Shown here: one piece after another, positions 18,939-29,400 of the stretch | Layout of the letters: each line of letters starts with the position of its first letter | Numbering within the stretch: position 1 is the stretch's first letter | Source: JACXTP01 sp963827905 | GTDB taxonomy: Archaea > Thermoplasmatota > Thermoplasmata > Methanomassiliicoccales > UBA472 | NCBI GenBank assembly: GCA_963827905.1 | Contig: CAWHCB010000007.1 | Location: 310,001-374,000, forward strand | Length of the DNA stretch: 64,000 nt | Reading direction: 5' to 3' | The notes under the pieces: generated by a model | What the model saw: the letters and a program-made list of their open reading frames with translations, nothing else | The model's database searches: none | Told to the model about the DNA's origin: nothing | Program-made: the position numbers and the translations under genes

Positions 18939-19739
18939 TCAAATGAAGCGTCCTCGCATGATGCCAGCATCCCCTGACGGATCGGGCGTCTCGCATATCA
19001 AAGTGATGTCCTCATTTCGCTGATTGAGAATATTTCGCAGCGGAGCGTAATCCGGGGAATTCGAGGAGAGGGGGAGGTGGTTCCTCTCCCCCGCTGCGGT
19101 GAACTCGATGCCGCTGAAATGGCAATGCATGCGGGCGGTGGGACGGGCATCATAACGGTCGAAGACCGCCTGGAAGTCCTCCTCGCCCCGGAGGGCGCCC
19201 CCGCTGCGGGCGTGGATGTGGGCGAAGTCCACCACGGGCTGCACCCCCTCCACCCGTCCCATGACCTCGTGTATCTCGTCCAGGGCCCCCCACTGTCCCT
19301 TCTTGCCCATGGTCTCCAGGCCGATGACGACCGGGTTCCTCTCCATGTCCAGGACCTCCCGGCACTTGGTCAGCTCCGTGACCACCTTGTCGGTCACGGC
19401 TGCGCTCGACGACCCGGAGTAGGATGCGGCATGCACCACCACGATCCACGCCCCCAGAGCATGGGCTGCCCGAGCGGACCGCAATATCCACTCCCGGCTC
19501 TTGGCGACCGTCTCCCCGGATGGCGAGTTGAGGCTGATGTAGTAGGGGGCATGGGCGCTGAGCCGGACCCCCAGTCGCTCGGCCAGTATGCGTGCGTCGT
19601 GCGCCTTGTCCTCCGCCATCTGCACGTTGCGGACGAACTGCACCTCCAACGCGTTCAGGCCCAGGCCGTGGGTGCGCCTCACCGCATCGACCACGTCCGC
19701 TGAGCCGGGAGGATAGCCTGCTGGACCGATGAACAACAT
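18939..19739 (-). CDS. Endonuclease IV-like TIM-barrel protein
   Basis: The 266-residue protein belongs to the AP-endonuclease-2 / xylose-isomerase-like TIM-barrel superfamily. Metal-ligand signatures of endonuclease IV are visible in order: RLSAHAPYYISLNSP, WIVVVHAASYSG, VVIGLETMGKKGQWG, PVVDFAHIHARSGG, ARMHCHFSGIEF and a final ITLICETPDP. These supply the His/Glu/Asp set that binds zinc, so it probably cleaves DNA at abasic sites. It is unbroken. ATG 19739 has no Shine-Dalgarno site, but GCTTATATGG lies about 25-33 bases upstream, fitting a leaderless transcript. An 8-oxoguanine glycosylase lies 1.3 kb away on the other strand. Confidence 0.82.
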   Translation of the reverse strand: MLFIGPAGYPPGSADVVDAVRRTHGLGLNALEVQFVRNVQMAEDKAHDARILAERLGVRLSAHAPYYISLNSPSGETVAKSREWILRSARAAHALGAWIVVVHAASYSGSSSAAVTDKVVTELTKCREVLDMERNPVVIGLETMGKKGQWGALDEIHEVMGRVEGVQPVVDFAHIHARSGGALRGEEDFQAVFDRYDARPTARMHCHFSGIEFTAAGERNHLPLSSNSPDYAPLRNILNQRNEDITLICETPDPSGDAGIMRGRFI

Positions 19740-19836
19740 CGGTCAGGAGAATCGCAGAAGGCCCCATATAAGCTGAGGGTCGGTCTCGAAAGTGTAAATA
19801 CGCCCTACTCTCTTAGAGTCCAATGAGGTTGTGTGG

Positions 19837-20313
19837 ATGGAGTTCGTCAAGGTGGAGAGGCCTGCGGACACAAACGTCATCATCGGGCAATCGCACTTCA
19901 TCAAGACCGCCGAGGACCTCTATGAGGCCATGGTCAACTCCGTGCCCGGGGCCAAGTTCGGGGTGGCCTTCTGCGAGGCCTCCGGACCGCGCCTGGTGCG
20001 GGTGGAGGGAAATGACCCGGAACTGCGCTCCTGCGCCGCCAAGAACGCCATGCGCATAGGGGCGGGCCACAGCTTCATCATAGTCATGCGCGACTGCTAC
20101 CCGGTCAACGTCCTGCGCAGCGTGAAGGACGTGCCGGAGGTATGCAACATATTTTGCGCCACCGCCAACGACCTGGAGGTGGTGGTGGCCTCGAACGAGA
20201 GGGGCAGGGGCATCGTGGGAGTGATCGACGGCCAGACGCCGTTGGGGGTGGAGACAGATGAGAAGGTCAAGGAAAGAAGGGAGTTCCTCCGCAAGATCGG
20301 TTACAAGCGTTGA
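19837..20313 (+). CDS. Adenosine-specific kinase
   Basis: The 158-residue protein begins MEFVKVERPADTNVIIGQ and contains DLYEAMVNSVPGAKFGVAFCEASGPRL, MRIGAGHSFIIVMRD, NVLRSVKDVPEVCNIFCATAN and the ending VIDGQTPLGVETDEKVKERR. This is the conserved archaeal/bacterial family described as adenosine-specific kinase (COG1839), thought to phosphorylate adenosine. The length is normal for the family and the gene is unbroken. ATG 19837 is chosen over the in-frame GTG 19831 because GAGGT lies seven bases upstream of it. The methyltransferase gene follows 10 bases later, likely co-transcribed. Confidence 0.85.
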   Translation: MEFVKVERPADTNVIIGQSHFIKTAEDLYEAMVNSVPGAKFGVAFCEASGPRLVRVEGNDPELRSCAAKNAMRIGAGHSFIIVMRDCYPVNVLRSVKDVPEVCNIFCATANDLEVVVASNERGRGIVGVIDGQTPLGVETDEKVKERREFLRKIGYKR

Positions 20314-20323
20314 CGACGAGGCG

Positions 20324-21083
20324 ATGGACTTCTACGAGAAGATGTACAAGTATTATGACATCTGGTATGAGGACCGGACCGAGGACGTCAGCTTCTACCA
20401 GCAGATGGCGGAGCGGAGCCGGCGGACCGATATTGGAATGCATGTGCGGCACCGGCCGCATCCTCATCCCCCTGGCGTTACAGGGCTACGAGATCTCTGG
20501 CTTCGACCGAAGCTACGCCATGCTGGACCAGCTCACCTCCAAGTTGGACAAGCTGGACGAGGCCTTGCAGGAGAACATCCGGGTGGGGCATGGCGACGTG
20601 CGCAACTTCACCTGCGGAAAGAAGTACAAACTGGTGATCATCCCTTTCAATTCCTTCCAGCACCTTTTGGAGACCGAGGAGCAGGAGGCGGCCTTGCGCA
20701 ACGTGGCGGAGCATCTTCGGGCGGACGGCCAGTTCGTGCTCAGCCTGTTCAACCCCCGCCTGGACCGACCGGAGGGGCTGGTGCGCCATGAGGGCACCAG
20801 GACCATGCGCAACGGCGAGGTGATATCCCGCTTCTCCTCCCAGACGTTCGACCAGGGCAGGCAGCGCACCACGGTGCACTACTTCCTCGATATCTCGAGG
20901 CAGGACCGGGAGCTGCGCCGCGTCACCGCGTCGTTCACGCTCCGTTACATGTTCGAAAGGGAGGTGCAGGAGCTGATGAGACGGTGCGGCCTGGAGGTGG
21001 TGGAGACCTATGGCGATTACCACTTCGGCCCGTTGCGTCACAGCAGCGACCTCATGATATTCGTGGCCAGGAAAGCGAGATGA
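20324..21083 (+). CDS. SAM-dependent class I methyltransferase (frameshifted)
   Basis: The protein starts MDFYEKMYKYYDIWYEDRTE and continues into the SAM-binding motif I (ILECMCGTGRILIPLALQGY). The acidic end of strand 2 (ISGFDRSYAMLDQ), motif IV region (KLVIIPFNSFQHL) and LRADGQFVLSLFNP follow. About 250 residues. One extra C near 20,432 (GAGCCGGCGGA) breaks the frame just before motif I; removing it restores SGGPILEC. The substrate is unknown. Its TGA overlaps the ATG of the downstream DNA glycosylase (ATGA), so the two are translationally coupled. Confidence 0.82.
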
Positions 21084-21909
21084 AGGTCGAGCTGCTCCAT
21101 CTGGACAAGACGCTGTCCTGTGGCCAGGTGTTCCGCTGGCGCAAGGAGGGGGATTGGTGGCATGGCTACATATGCAACCGTCCGGTCAGCTTGCGCCAGA
21201 ACGGTTGCGATCTGGAATGGGAAGGTCAGGTCGACGAGCGGGATGTGGGCCGATACCTTCGCTGCGATGACGATCTCGACTTCATCTACCAGGACATCAT
21301 GGTCAGTTGCGGGGACGAGCGGGTGGCGGCGCTGCTCCGAGACCATCGCGGCCTGCGCATCCTGCGCCAAGACCCCTGGGAATGCAGCGCCTCCTACGTT
21401 CTGGCCACGTATGTGCACATACCTCGCATCGAGCAGATGATCGACAAGGTCTGCCGCACCTTCGGGACCGATCTGGGTGGAGGTCGTTTCACCTTCCCCA
21501 GCGCCGAGCAGGTATTGGAGAGGCCGGAGGAGGCGAAGGGGTGCGGCCTAGGCTTCCGTTGCGAGCGCTTCGTGGAACTGGCAAGGGCGGTGCACCGGGG
21601 CGAACTGGACTTCGATGCCCTGAGAGATCGCCCCGTATCAAGATTGCGTGAGGGAGTTGAAACGATTCCACGGCATAGGGGACAAGGTGGCGGACTGCAT
21701 CGCCCTGTTCGCGTTGGACCATTTGGAGGCCTTCCCGGTGGACGTGCGCATCGGCCAGAGCGATGCAGAGGATGTATTGCGTCAGCGGGAGCTACAAGAA
21801 GGTGAGCGAGGCGGGCCGCCTGCTCTTCGGCCCATATGCTGGCGTGGCTCAGGAATATATCTACTTGGCAGCTCAGAGGCGTTCTCAGAGAGGCACGACG
21901 GTGGACTGA
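21080..21909 (+). CDS. 8-oxoguanine DNA glycosylase, OGG1-like (two frameshifts)
   Basis: The N-terminus (LDKTLSCGQVFRWRKEGDWWHGYI) and LRILRQDPWECSASYVLATYVHIPRIEQMI match the archaeal/eukaryotic OGG1 family, which removes 8-oxoguanine from DNA. The helix-hairpin-helix and catalytic segment is LKRFHGIGDKVADCIALFAL then EAFPVDVRI. Its Lys and Asp are the expected Schiff-base lysine and catalytic aspartate. The C-terminus reads SYKKVSEAGRLLFGPYAGVA and ends at 21909. The frame breaks near 21,633 (extra G in CCCCGTATC) and near 21,752 (extra G in ATCGGCC). The corrected length, about 276 residues, is normal. The 3' end overlaps the convergent regulator gene by about 25 bases. Confidence 0.83.
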
Positions 21910-22289
21910 GCGGTGCACTCCATCTCGGGGCACACGCACTGCGGGGGCTTCATCCCGGTGTGGATCTCGTAGACCTTGACCAGCATGCCGTTGCGCTTGA
22001 CGACCTCGCAGATGCGGCAGGTCTCAGTGACGATGTCCGAACCGTTCACGATGCGGACGGCGGACTGCTCCACCTCCTTCTTGAACTCCTCGTACTTCCC
22101 GCTGTTCTCTATCTCCTTGCTCGTCCCCCGCTTGGCCTTCAGATACTGGGAGATCGCGGCATCGGTGACCCCGAAGCGTCGCGCCACCTCGGCCTGACTT
22201 AGGTGGTGTTTCTCCACCAGCTCCCTGGCAAGCTCCCTGCGGATAGAGGGGAGGACGTACCAAACGATCAGCTCGCACGGGATCTTCAT
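21885..22289 (-). CDS. HTH transcriptional regulator (COG2522-like) with Cys motifs
   Basis: The protein has 134 residues. After MKIPCELIVWYVLPSIRREL comes a helix-turn-helix (LSQAEVARRFGVTDAAISQYL). The C-terminal half contains CRICEVVK, then CVCPEMEC, four or more cysteines that could bind zinc or a cluster. This arrangement matches the small archaeal predicted regulators of COG2522. It is unbroken. The gene is divergent from thiME. A TATA-like TTAAATATT 23-31 bases upstream of its ATG suggests a leaderless message, and the palindrome GTTAACAATATTTAAC covers that box. Control of itself and of thiME is therefore plausible but unproven. The archaeal thiamine regulator ThiR carries a ThiN domain that is absent here. 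Confidence 0.8.
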   Translation of the reverse strand: MKIPCELIVWYVLPSIRRELARELVEKHHLSQAEVARRFGVTDAAISQYLKAKRGTSKEIENSGKYEEFKKEVEQSAVRIVNGSDIVTETCRICEVVKRNGMLVKVYEIHTGMKPPQCVCPEMECTAQSTVVPL

Positions 22290-22306
22290 ATGGAACGGTG
22301 AAGTGA

Positions 22307-22322
22307 GTTAACAATATTTAAC
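22307..22322. promoter_or_regulatory. Inverted repeat over the regulator promoter, candidate operator
   Basis: GTTAA-CAATAT-TTAAC is an inverted repeat that overlaps the putative TATA box of the divergent HTH regulator. A partially similar GGTTGTTAAG lies 15 bases on. The 140 bases from here to thiM contain nothing else that I recognise. Confidence 0.35.
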
Positions 22323-22461
22323 GGTGTTGAAGGGTTGTTAAGACGACGGGACATATGGTGAGGTTCTTGCTGGACCAGGTAGGCATCTGGAGCTGCCCTA
22401 AATTTGAATAGGCGACGCGCCATGATGAGGACTGGTAGGAGCATCGAGCGAGAGTGGAACC

Positions 22462-23267
22462 ATGGACGTCCATGACTTTTCCGAGGTCTTCGTCGAACTG
22501 AGGAAGCGGAGGCCATTAGTGCATCACATCACGAACTACGTCACCGTCAACGACTGTGCCAACATCACCATGTGCTTCGGCGGGGCTCCGGTGATGGCGG
22601 ACGCGGCAGAGGAGGTGGAGGAGATGGTGGCCATGGCCTCGGCGCTCGTCCTGAACATCGGTACCCTGAACCGCGCCCAGATAGAGTCCATGCTATGGCC
22701 GGGAGAGAGGCCAACCGCATCGATGTGCCGATAGTCCTGGACCCCGTGGGGGTGGGGGCCACCGCCTACCGGACCAAGAGCGCGCAGGCGCTGCTGGACG
22801 GCCTGGACGTGGCGGTGCTCAAAGGCAACGCCGGGGAGATCGGGGTGCTGGCCGGAACGGGCGGGCAGGTACGCGGGGTGGACTCGGTGGGCATATCGGG
22901 GGACAGGCGGCTGGTGGCGGAGCGTTTGGCCGAACGAAGGGGGTGTTGCGTGGTCATGAGCGGGGCCACCGATATCGTCACTGACGGCAAGCGTACCGTC
23001 CTTGTCGACAATGGGCACGAGATGATGGGGCGCGTCTCCGGCACTGGCTGCATGGCCACCTCCATCGTGGGTTCGTTCGTGTCCGTGACAAAAGACCATG
23101 TCGTCGGAGCGGCGGCGGCCATGGCCGCCTTCGGCATCGTGGGCGAACGTGCCGCCCGCGAAGGCATCGGACCAGGAAGCTTCAGGTGCGCCTTGTTCGA
23201 CGAGGCGGCGGCCCTCATGCCTGTGGATGTCCGCGATCGGGCCAGGTTCAAAGCGGCGAGAGAATGA
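22462..23267 (+). CDS. thiM: Hydroxyethylthiazole kinase ThiM (frameshifted)
   Basis: ThiM phosphorylates hydroxyethylthiazole for thiamine salvage. The protein starts MDVHDFSEVFVELRKRRPLVHHITNYVTVNDCANI and contains GGAPVMADAAEEV. The frame breaks near 22,698 (ATGCTATGGCC), where one base appears missing or two added. It then continues IDVPIVLDPVGVGATAYRT, LKGNAGEIGVLAG, VVMSGATDIVTDG and VSGTGCMATSIVGSFV, the last holding the catalytic GTGC loop. About 268 residues, normal length. Its TGA overlaps the ATG of thiE (ATGA), so the two form a coupled operon. Confidence 0.92.
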
Positions 23268-23927
23268 GCTACGACCTCTACGTGGTGACGGACGAACGCC
23301 TCTCCAAGGGGCTGAGCCATCTCCAGATCGCGGTCCAGGCCGCCAAGGGCGGCGCGGACGTGGTGCAGCTGCGGGACAAGCATATGCCCTCCAAGCGGCT
23401 CTATGAGGTCGCCGTCGAGATCAAGGAGGCGCTGGTGGGGACCGGCGCGATATTGATCGTCAACGACCGGGTGGACGTGGCCTTGGCCGCCAGGGCGGAC
23501 GGGGTCCATCTGGGTCAGGACGACCTCCCCTTACGGTCCGTGCGGGGGATGGCCCCCTCCGGGTTCATCATCGGCGTCTCGGTCGGGACGGTGGCCGAGG
23601 CGATGGAGGCGGAGCGGGACGGTGCCGATTACATCGCGTTGAGCCCGCTCTTCGAAACAGACTCGAAACATGACGCCGGGGTCGGGCATGGCCTGGGTCG
23701 GCTGAGGGAGATAAGGCACGCGACCGCACTGCCCTTGGTGGCCATCGGAGGCATCAATGCCAAGAACCTTTGCCAGGCCATCGAGGCGGGGGCGGACGGC
23801 GTGGCCGTGGTATCGGCGGTGGTCTCCCAGGACGATGTCTGCTCGGCGGCGCGCTCGCTCAAGCTCGAGGTGCGTCGCTGCAAACGGCTCCAGCGCTCAG
23901 GCACCATCATCGACGTCTGGCACATAG
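23264..23927 (+). CDS. thiE: Thiamine-phosphate synthase ThiE (3' end uncertain)
   Basis: ThiE joins HMP-PP and thiazole phosphate to give thiamine phosphate. The TIM-barrel motifs are clear: MSYDLYVVTDERLSKG, ADVVQLRDKHMPSKRL, LIVNDRVDVALAARADGVHLGQDDLP, GVSVGTVAEAMEAERDGADYIALSPLF and LPLVAIGGINAKNL. The ending GADGVAVVSAVV is typical of the phosphate-binding last strands. The open frame runs on for another 330 bases into sequence that is the convergent Lhr gene. The real stop is probably hidden by an indel and lies within roughly 23,900-23,930; the coordinate given is the first stop in an adjacent frame. Confidence 0.9.
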
Positions 23928-26900
23928 GTGCGCTCGTAGAACTCCTGGATCTCCCAGTCCCTTTCCTTTTCCTCCCTCAGGTCCTCCCGCAGCGTCATTC
24001 CCATGGCACGTATGTGCTGGTTCATGATGCGACGGGCTTCCCGGGGCCCGATGAACTCGTAGATGGCTATCTCCTTGCCCCGGGTGCTGGTACGGGCCAC
24101 CGCCACCATCTCCGGACCGTCGAATACCACGTGGAAGGGCATCTTGATGCCGAACTTGGCGCGTATGGTGGGGGCCAGGTAGAACATCAGGGTGTCATCC
24201 GGACTGAGGACGAACTGATGTTTGAAATCGATGTCGCCGATGTTCTCGATGTCCTCCCTTAGCGCCCAGTGCAACGCATCGCTCCCCTGGAGCAGGAAGC
24301 CTTTGGCCAGGAAACCATCGGCCTCCAGGTCCGCGAGCGTTTCCCGGATCTCCCTCATCCCCATCTCGGAGCGCAGGAAGCGGCTCAGTTCCTCTGCGGT
24401 GAACAGGCCGAAGTTGCGGAAGGCCATCCTGACCACCCGCCTGCGCGCCTCCGGGCCGCTGATCTCCATGTCCGGGACCAGGCGCAAGCGCCCTCCCTTG
24501 TCAGAGTATATCTGGGTGGCGTTGAAGAGCCGGCGCAGCGCATCATAGGTGGAGCGCTCCCCCATGGGGGACCGGTCGTAGAGCTGTCGTCGCGAGATCG
24601 GCCCTTCCTTCTCCAATAGGCGCAGCACCGTGTCGGTACCTTCGTCCCGGTCCATCCGCTTCGCCTTGCGGTAGAGCCGGGCGTGCTCCATGCTGGTGTA
24701 GGTGACGTAATCCGGAATGCCGAACACTCGGACCAGGGTGCCCTGGTCGTAGAGCCGTTTCAACGGAACCTGCACCCGACAGCGTTGCCAGGCATGGGTG
24801 TCCGAGCGGAAGCCGCCGGTCTGCTTGATGCCGGTGAGGATGTCCTCGAACCGTTCCTTAGGCTCCAGGCGCTGCCGTCGCAGCAAATAGGACATGAGCT
24901 GGGCCTCGGAATACTGGACCGGGACGAAGCCTCCCTTGGCGTACATGCCTTGCAGACGATGGTAGCCGTGCGCCTCCAATGTCGCCCGCACGTCCTCCTC
25001 CAGGTCATCGGTCGGCTTGTCCATCACCTCCCGGATGCGCACCACGTCGTAGCCGATGGCACGGTAGAAGTTCATCAAACGGTCCACCCCGTCCAAGGCC
25101 TCGCCCAGCTTCTCTGGGCGGTCCAGGTCGAAGGAGCGCAGCTCCACGCAGCCGCTCATCTCCCACTTCTCGGTGGCGCCTATGAGGCGGCCGTTGTCCA
25201 GGATGGGGAATATCCATCCCTCGCCGAAGCGGGACGATATCTCCGCCCACATGGGCTGCACCTCGGGGTCATAGAGGGAGACCACCGCCACGCCCTCGTC
25301 CTGGGGTTGATGGGCGTCAAGCCCCTCCAGCTCCTCCCGCATGATGATCATCTCGGTGCGGGCGTCCCCCACCAGGACCGTGGCCACGTCCATGTCCTCC
25401 AACAGAAGCTCGATGTCGGCGAGCGGGAAATCGGTGTAGATCTTGGCCGCGTAGAACGGCACAGGACCATAGGCGCGGATGAACCGCTCCAGTATGGAGC
25501 GGCGCGGGTCCTCTGGGCGGACCTTCACATCGTAGGGGATGTAGAAGTTCTCCCGGGACCAGTCCTCGCCCTCCTCGTGGCGCCGGATGACGTAGAGATT
25601 GCGGTCCAACCGGTCCAGGGATTCCTTCGCCTCCTCCTTGCCCATGCCGGTGTGGGCGACCAACTGGCGCAGGCTCATCCCTCCCGTCTCCCGCAAGGTG
25701 GAGAGCACCTGTTCGTCCAGGAACGTCAGGGGCATGTTGCGGTAGACGGCGGCGTACATCGGGCCGTCCGCCGCCAGCACATAGCGCACCCTGCCGCGGG
25801 CGAAACGGCCCAGAAGCAGCCGGCCGCCTCGACGCAATCTGGTCCACTCCTCCAGACTGAAGCTGGGCACGCGGCGCTGCACGTCCACCGGCATCCCCAC
25901 CTGGCCGAAGAAGCGCACGCACTCCTCTATGCTGGCGAAAGGCCCGTTCTGTTTGGAGCGGCGGTAGGAGTCGACGGCGCGGGAGTCGTAGACGTTGGCA
26001 CCGCTGCTGCGCAGGCGGAGCCGGTCCCGCTTCAGCATGTACTGCACGTGCTCCGAGATCACGAAGCGGCCCTCGTCGGCCACTTCCTCCTCCACCAACG
26101 CGCGCAGCGTGCGGCGGGCCTCCTCCTCCTCCAGGCCCAGGGCGAAGGAGACCTCCTCCACCGTGGCCGGGGCGAAGCAGTTAAGGAACTTCGTCACCAC
26201 GTGGTCCAAGGCCTTCTCCCGGTCCGTCTTCGCGATATCTGTCGCCCGGTAACGCCACCTCCCTCCAGCATATGATGTGCGCGACACCAGATAGACGGCC
26301 TCCAGGTTGCGCAAGGCCCGAGCGGCCTTGGCGCTCTCCACGCCCAGATGGGCCTCCACCTCCGAACCGGACCTTTCCTTTTCGAGGTAGGCCAGCGCCT
26401 TCGTCTCCAGCTCGCCCAGGTCGCGCTCCCGCCGCAGGGCCGCCGCGTAATACGGGAGCTCCGCAGCGTCCACGAACTGCAGGTCGTCTATCAGGACCGA
26501 GGAGATGCGGCCTTCCTCCAGCAGCTCCAACGACCACTGGTCCAGCTGTTCCCGGGTGGCGCGGCAGTAGGGGTAGGCGCTGCGGCCCTTCTCTTTGAAA
26601 AGGTGCAGCGGCCCGGTGCGGCGCAGCATGTCCACCACGTCCTCCTTGCTTTCGACCATCCCGATCTTGGCCCGGAAGTAGGCGGAGACCGCCTCCTCCT
26701 CGAACTCGAAACGGCGCGCATCGGCGCCGAGCACCTTGGAGAGCACCTTGCGGTGCAGCTCGCGCAACAGGGTGCTGCGGTCCTCCATGAGCACGATGTC
26801 GCTTATGCCAGCAAGGATGACGTTATGGGCGAACGGCGACGGCGTGGAGGAGAAGTCCAGGGTGCGCAGCACCATCTGGCCCGACTCGATGTCGGCGAGC

Positions 26901-29292
26901 ACGGCCTTGGCATTCTGGATGTCCATGACGTCCTCCAGCACCTCGCGGTAGGTCTCCTCTATGACCGGCGCTCCCTCCATGCCCTCCAGGAAGTCGAGCA
27001 GGAAGGAAGAGCGCACCTGCTGGCGGTTGATGGATACCTCCCGGCCCTTGTAGTTGCGCAGGATCATGAAGCTGCGCGAGGCGGTGTGCCGGAAGCGCTG
27101 CTTGAACAGCTCCGAGTCCTTGACGGCCCGGCGCAGAACGTCGTCGAGCTGGTCCGAGCGAAGCAGGTCGCGGAACATCTCCAGCTCCACCCGCCTTGGT
27201 ATGGTCAACATGAAGGCGTCGTCCACCACCGACACCGAGACGTTGCAGCCCAGACGCGCCGTCACCTGGAAGGCGTACGCCCGCGACAACGCATCGTTCA
27301 CGCGACGACCGAAGGGGAAGTGGAAGATGACGTTGCTGTTGTTGTTGCCGTCCAGGTATCCTTCCAGCAACAGGTTCCTGTCGTCCGGGATAATGCCCGT
27401 CCCGCTCTGCTCCACGAAATAGCTCAGGATGGAACGGGCCGAGCCGGCATCGATGTCGAAGTCCTTGGAGAGCCAATGGATGTTCTCCTCCACTGGGGCG
27501 GTCAGCCGGGCCCCCATCTCCCCCCGGAACCGGCCCACCTCCACGCTGAGGTCGAAGGAACGGGGCAGCATCTCGCCGGTCCAGGAGGGCACGGTGGGCT
27601 TGCGCCCGGAAGCGGAGCGGACGAAGGCCTTCATGCCCTTGGCCCGGATGAACTCGTACGACTTGCCGCCGAGCACGAAGACGTCCTTGGTGGCCAGCCT
27701 CTCCACGAACTTCTCGCTCAGGTCGCCGACCATGGCCCCCTTCTCGGTATAGACCTTGTAGTTCGCCTCCTCGGGGATGGTGCCCAGGTTGAGGAAGTAG
27801 ATCATGCGCGCGCCCTTCTTCTTGCCGAAGACGCCCTCCTCCTCATCGAACCAGATCTTGGAATAGACGCCCTCGAAGGCGTCCTTGGAGCCCAGGTACC
27901 GAAGCACCTGCAGGAAGGAATCGCGGGAGAGGCGGTGGTAGCAGTGCGAGCGCCGGACGGCATCGAAGGCCTCGTCCACCTGCCAACGTTTCTCCAGGGA
28001 CATGCCGACCACGCTCTGCGCCAGCACGTCCAGGCAGTTCTCCGGGATGGTGACCCGGTCGATGTTGCGCACATGGGCGGCGCGGCAGAGCACGGCGCAT
28101 TCCACCAGGTCGTCCAGGTCGAAGACCACCATGCGGCCCTTCGGCGTCTTGACATGGGAGTGCCCGCTGCGCCCGATGCGCTGCAGGCCCTTGGCCACGC
28201 TCTTGGGCGAGCCGATCTGCACCACCAGGTCCACCGAGCCGATGTCGATGCCCAGCTCCAGGGAGGTCGAGGAGACGACGCAGCGCAGCTGGCCCGTCTT
28301 CAACCGCTCCTCGACGTCCAAGCGGGTCTCCTTGGACAGGGAGCCGTGGTGCGTCTCCACGCTCTCCAGGCCCCTCTCCTTGAGCTTGTACACCACGCTC
28401 TCCGTGCCGCTGCGGGTGTTGGTGAAGACCAGCGTGGTACGGTGTTGCGTCGATCATCTCCTTGAGCATGTCGTACATCTTGGAGTTGACGATCTCGTAG
28501 GGCAGGGTGGTTATGTCCTCGGTGGGACAGATGACCTTCAGGTCGAGGTTCCTCCTCGTCTTGACCTCGAGTATGTTGACGTCCCTGATCACGCCGTCCT
28601 CATACCCGACCAGGTAGGAAGCGATGTCCTCGATGGGGGCGAGCGTCGCCGAGAGCCCGATGCGGGTGAACCTCCTCTTGCACAGCTCCTGCAACCGCTC
28701 CAGCGTGAGGGAGAGGTGCACGCCGCGCTTGGAGTCGCACACCTCGTGGATCTCGTCGATGATGACGTACTCCACGTCGGCGAACTTCTCCCGGAACTTC
28801 GGGGCGGCAAGGACCATCGCCAGCGATTCTGGGGTGGTTATGAAGATGTGTGGAGGCCGGCGCAGCTGCTTCTGTCGCTCCGACTGGGAGGTGTCCCCGG
28901 AACGGACGCCCACCCGGACCTTGGGCCAATCGTAGCCTTTCTGCTGTGGCCAGCTCGTGCATCTCCCGCAAAGGCTCCTCCAGGTTGCGGTTTATGTCGT
29001 TGGCCAAGGCCTTGAGCGGGGAGATGTAGACCGCGTAGATGCGGTCCTCCAGCTTGCCCTCCTTGGCGTACTTGAAGAGCTCGTTGATGATGGAAAGGAA
29101 GGCGGTGAGCGTCTTCCCGGAACCGGTGGGCGAGGACACCAGGATGTTCTTGCGGTCGTGGATGACCGGCACCGCGTAGGACTGGGGCTCGGTGAGGTCG
29201 TCGAACTTGGACTCGAACCACTGCGCTATCAGTGGGTCCATCAGTCCCATCACCTCCTCCTTGGTGGCCCGTTTCGTTATGCGGTGGATCAT
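23897..29292 (-). CDS. Giant Lhr-family ATP-dependent helicase (two frameshifts)
   Basis: The corrected protein is about 1,797 residues, twice the roughly 900 of usual archaeal Lhr. The N-terminal helicase core has Walker A SSPTGSGKT, DEIH (VIIDEIHEV), the SAT motif (GLSATLAPIE), SSTSLELGIDIG and motif VI QRIGRSGH. A Lhr-type winged-helix and beta-bundle region follows. The last ~900 residues hold repeated winged-helix segments. Two parts resemble the AlkZ/YcaQ-like glycosylase module of bacterial Lhr C-termini: one near YDPEVQPMWAEISSRFGEGW, the other near VLSPDDTLMFYLAPTIRAKFG. Frame breaks fall near 28,955 and 28,450, in the helicase core; the remaining 4.5 kb is a single open frame. A role in DNA repair is inferred from the family. 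Confidence 0.88.
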
Positions 29293-29400
29293 TTACTGCG
29301 ACCTCTAAAACCGATTCCTATCCCACCGCTCGCTATTACTATTTTACTGAGGGTTGGCCGAATGGCATGGAGAGCTTTATGGGATGGAGGTGACACTATC

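Noticed and set aside
24683..26275. A 530-codon plus-strand frame
   Set aside because: Antisense shadow of the Lhr C-terminal half, with no domain signal.
26348..28465. A 705-codon plus-strand frame
   Set aside because: It is the antisense shadow of the Lhr gene; the product is a low-complexity His/Leu/Val/Gln-rich string typical of reverse-strand GC-rich code.
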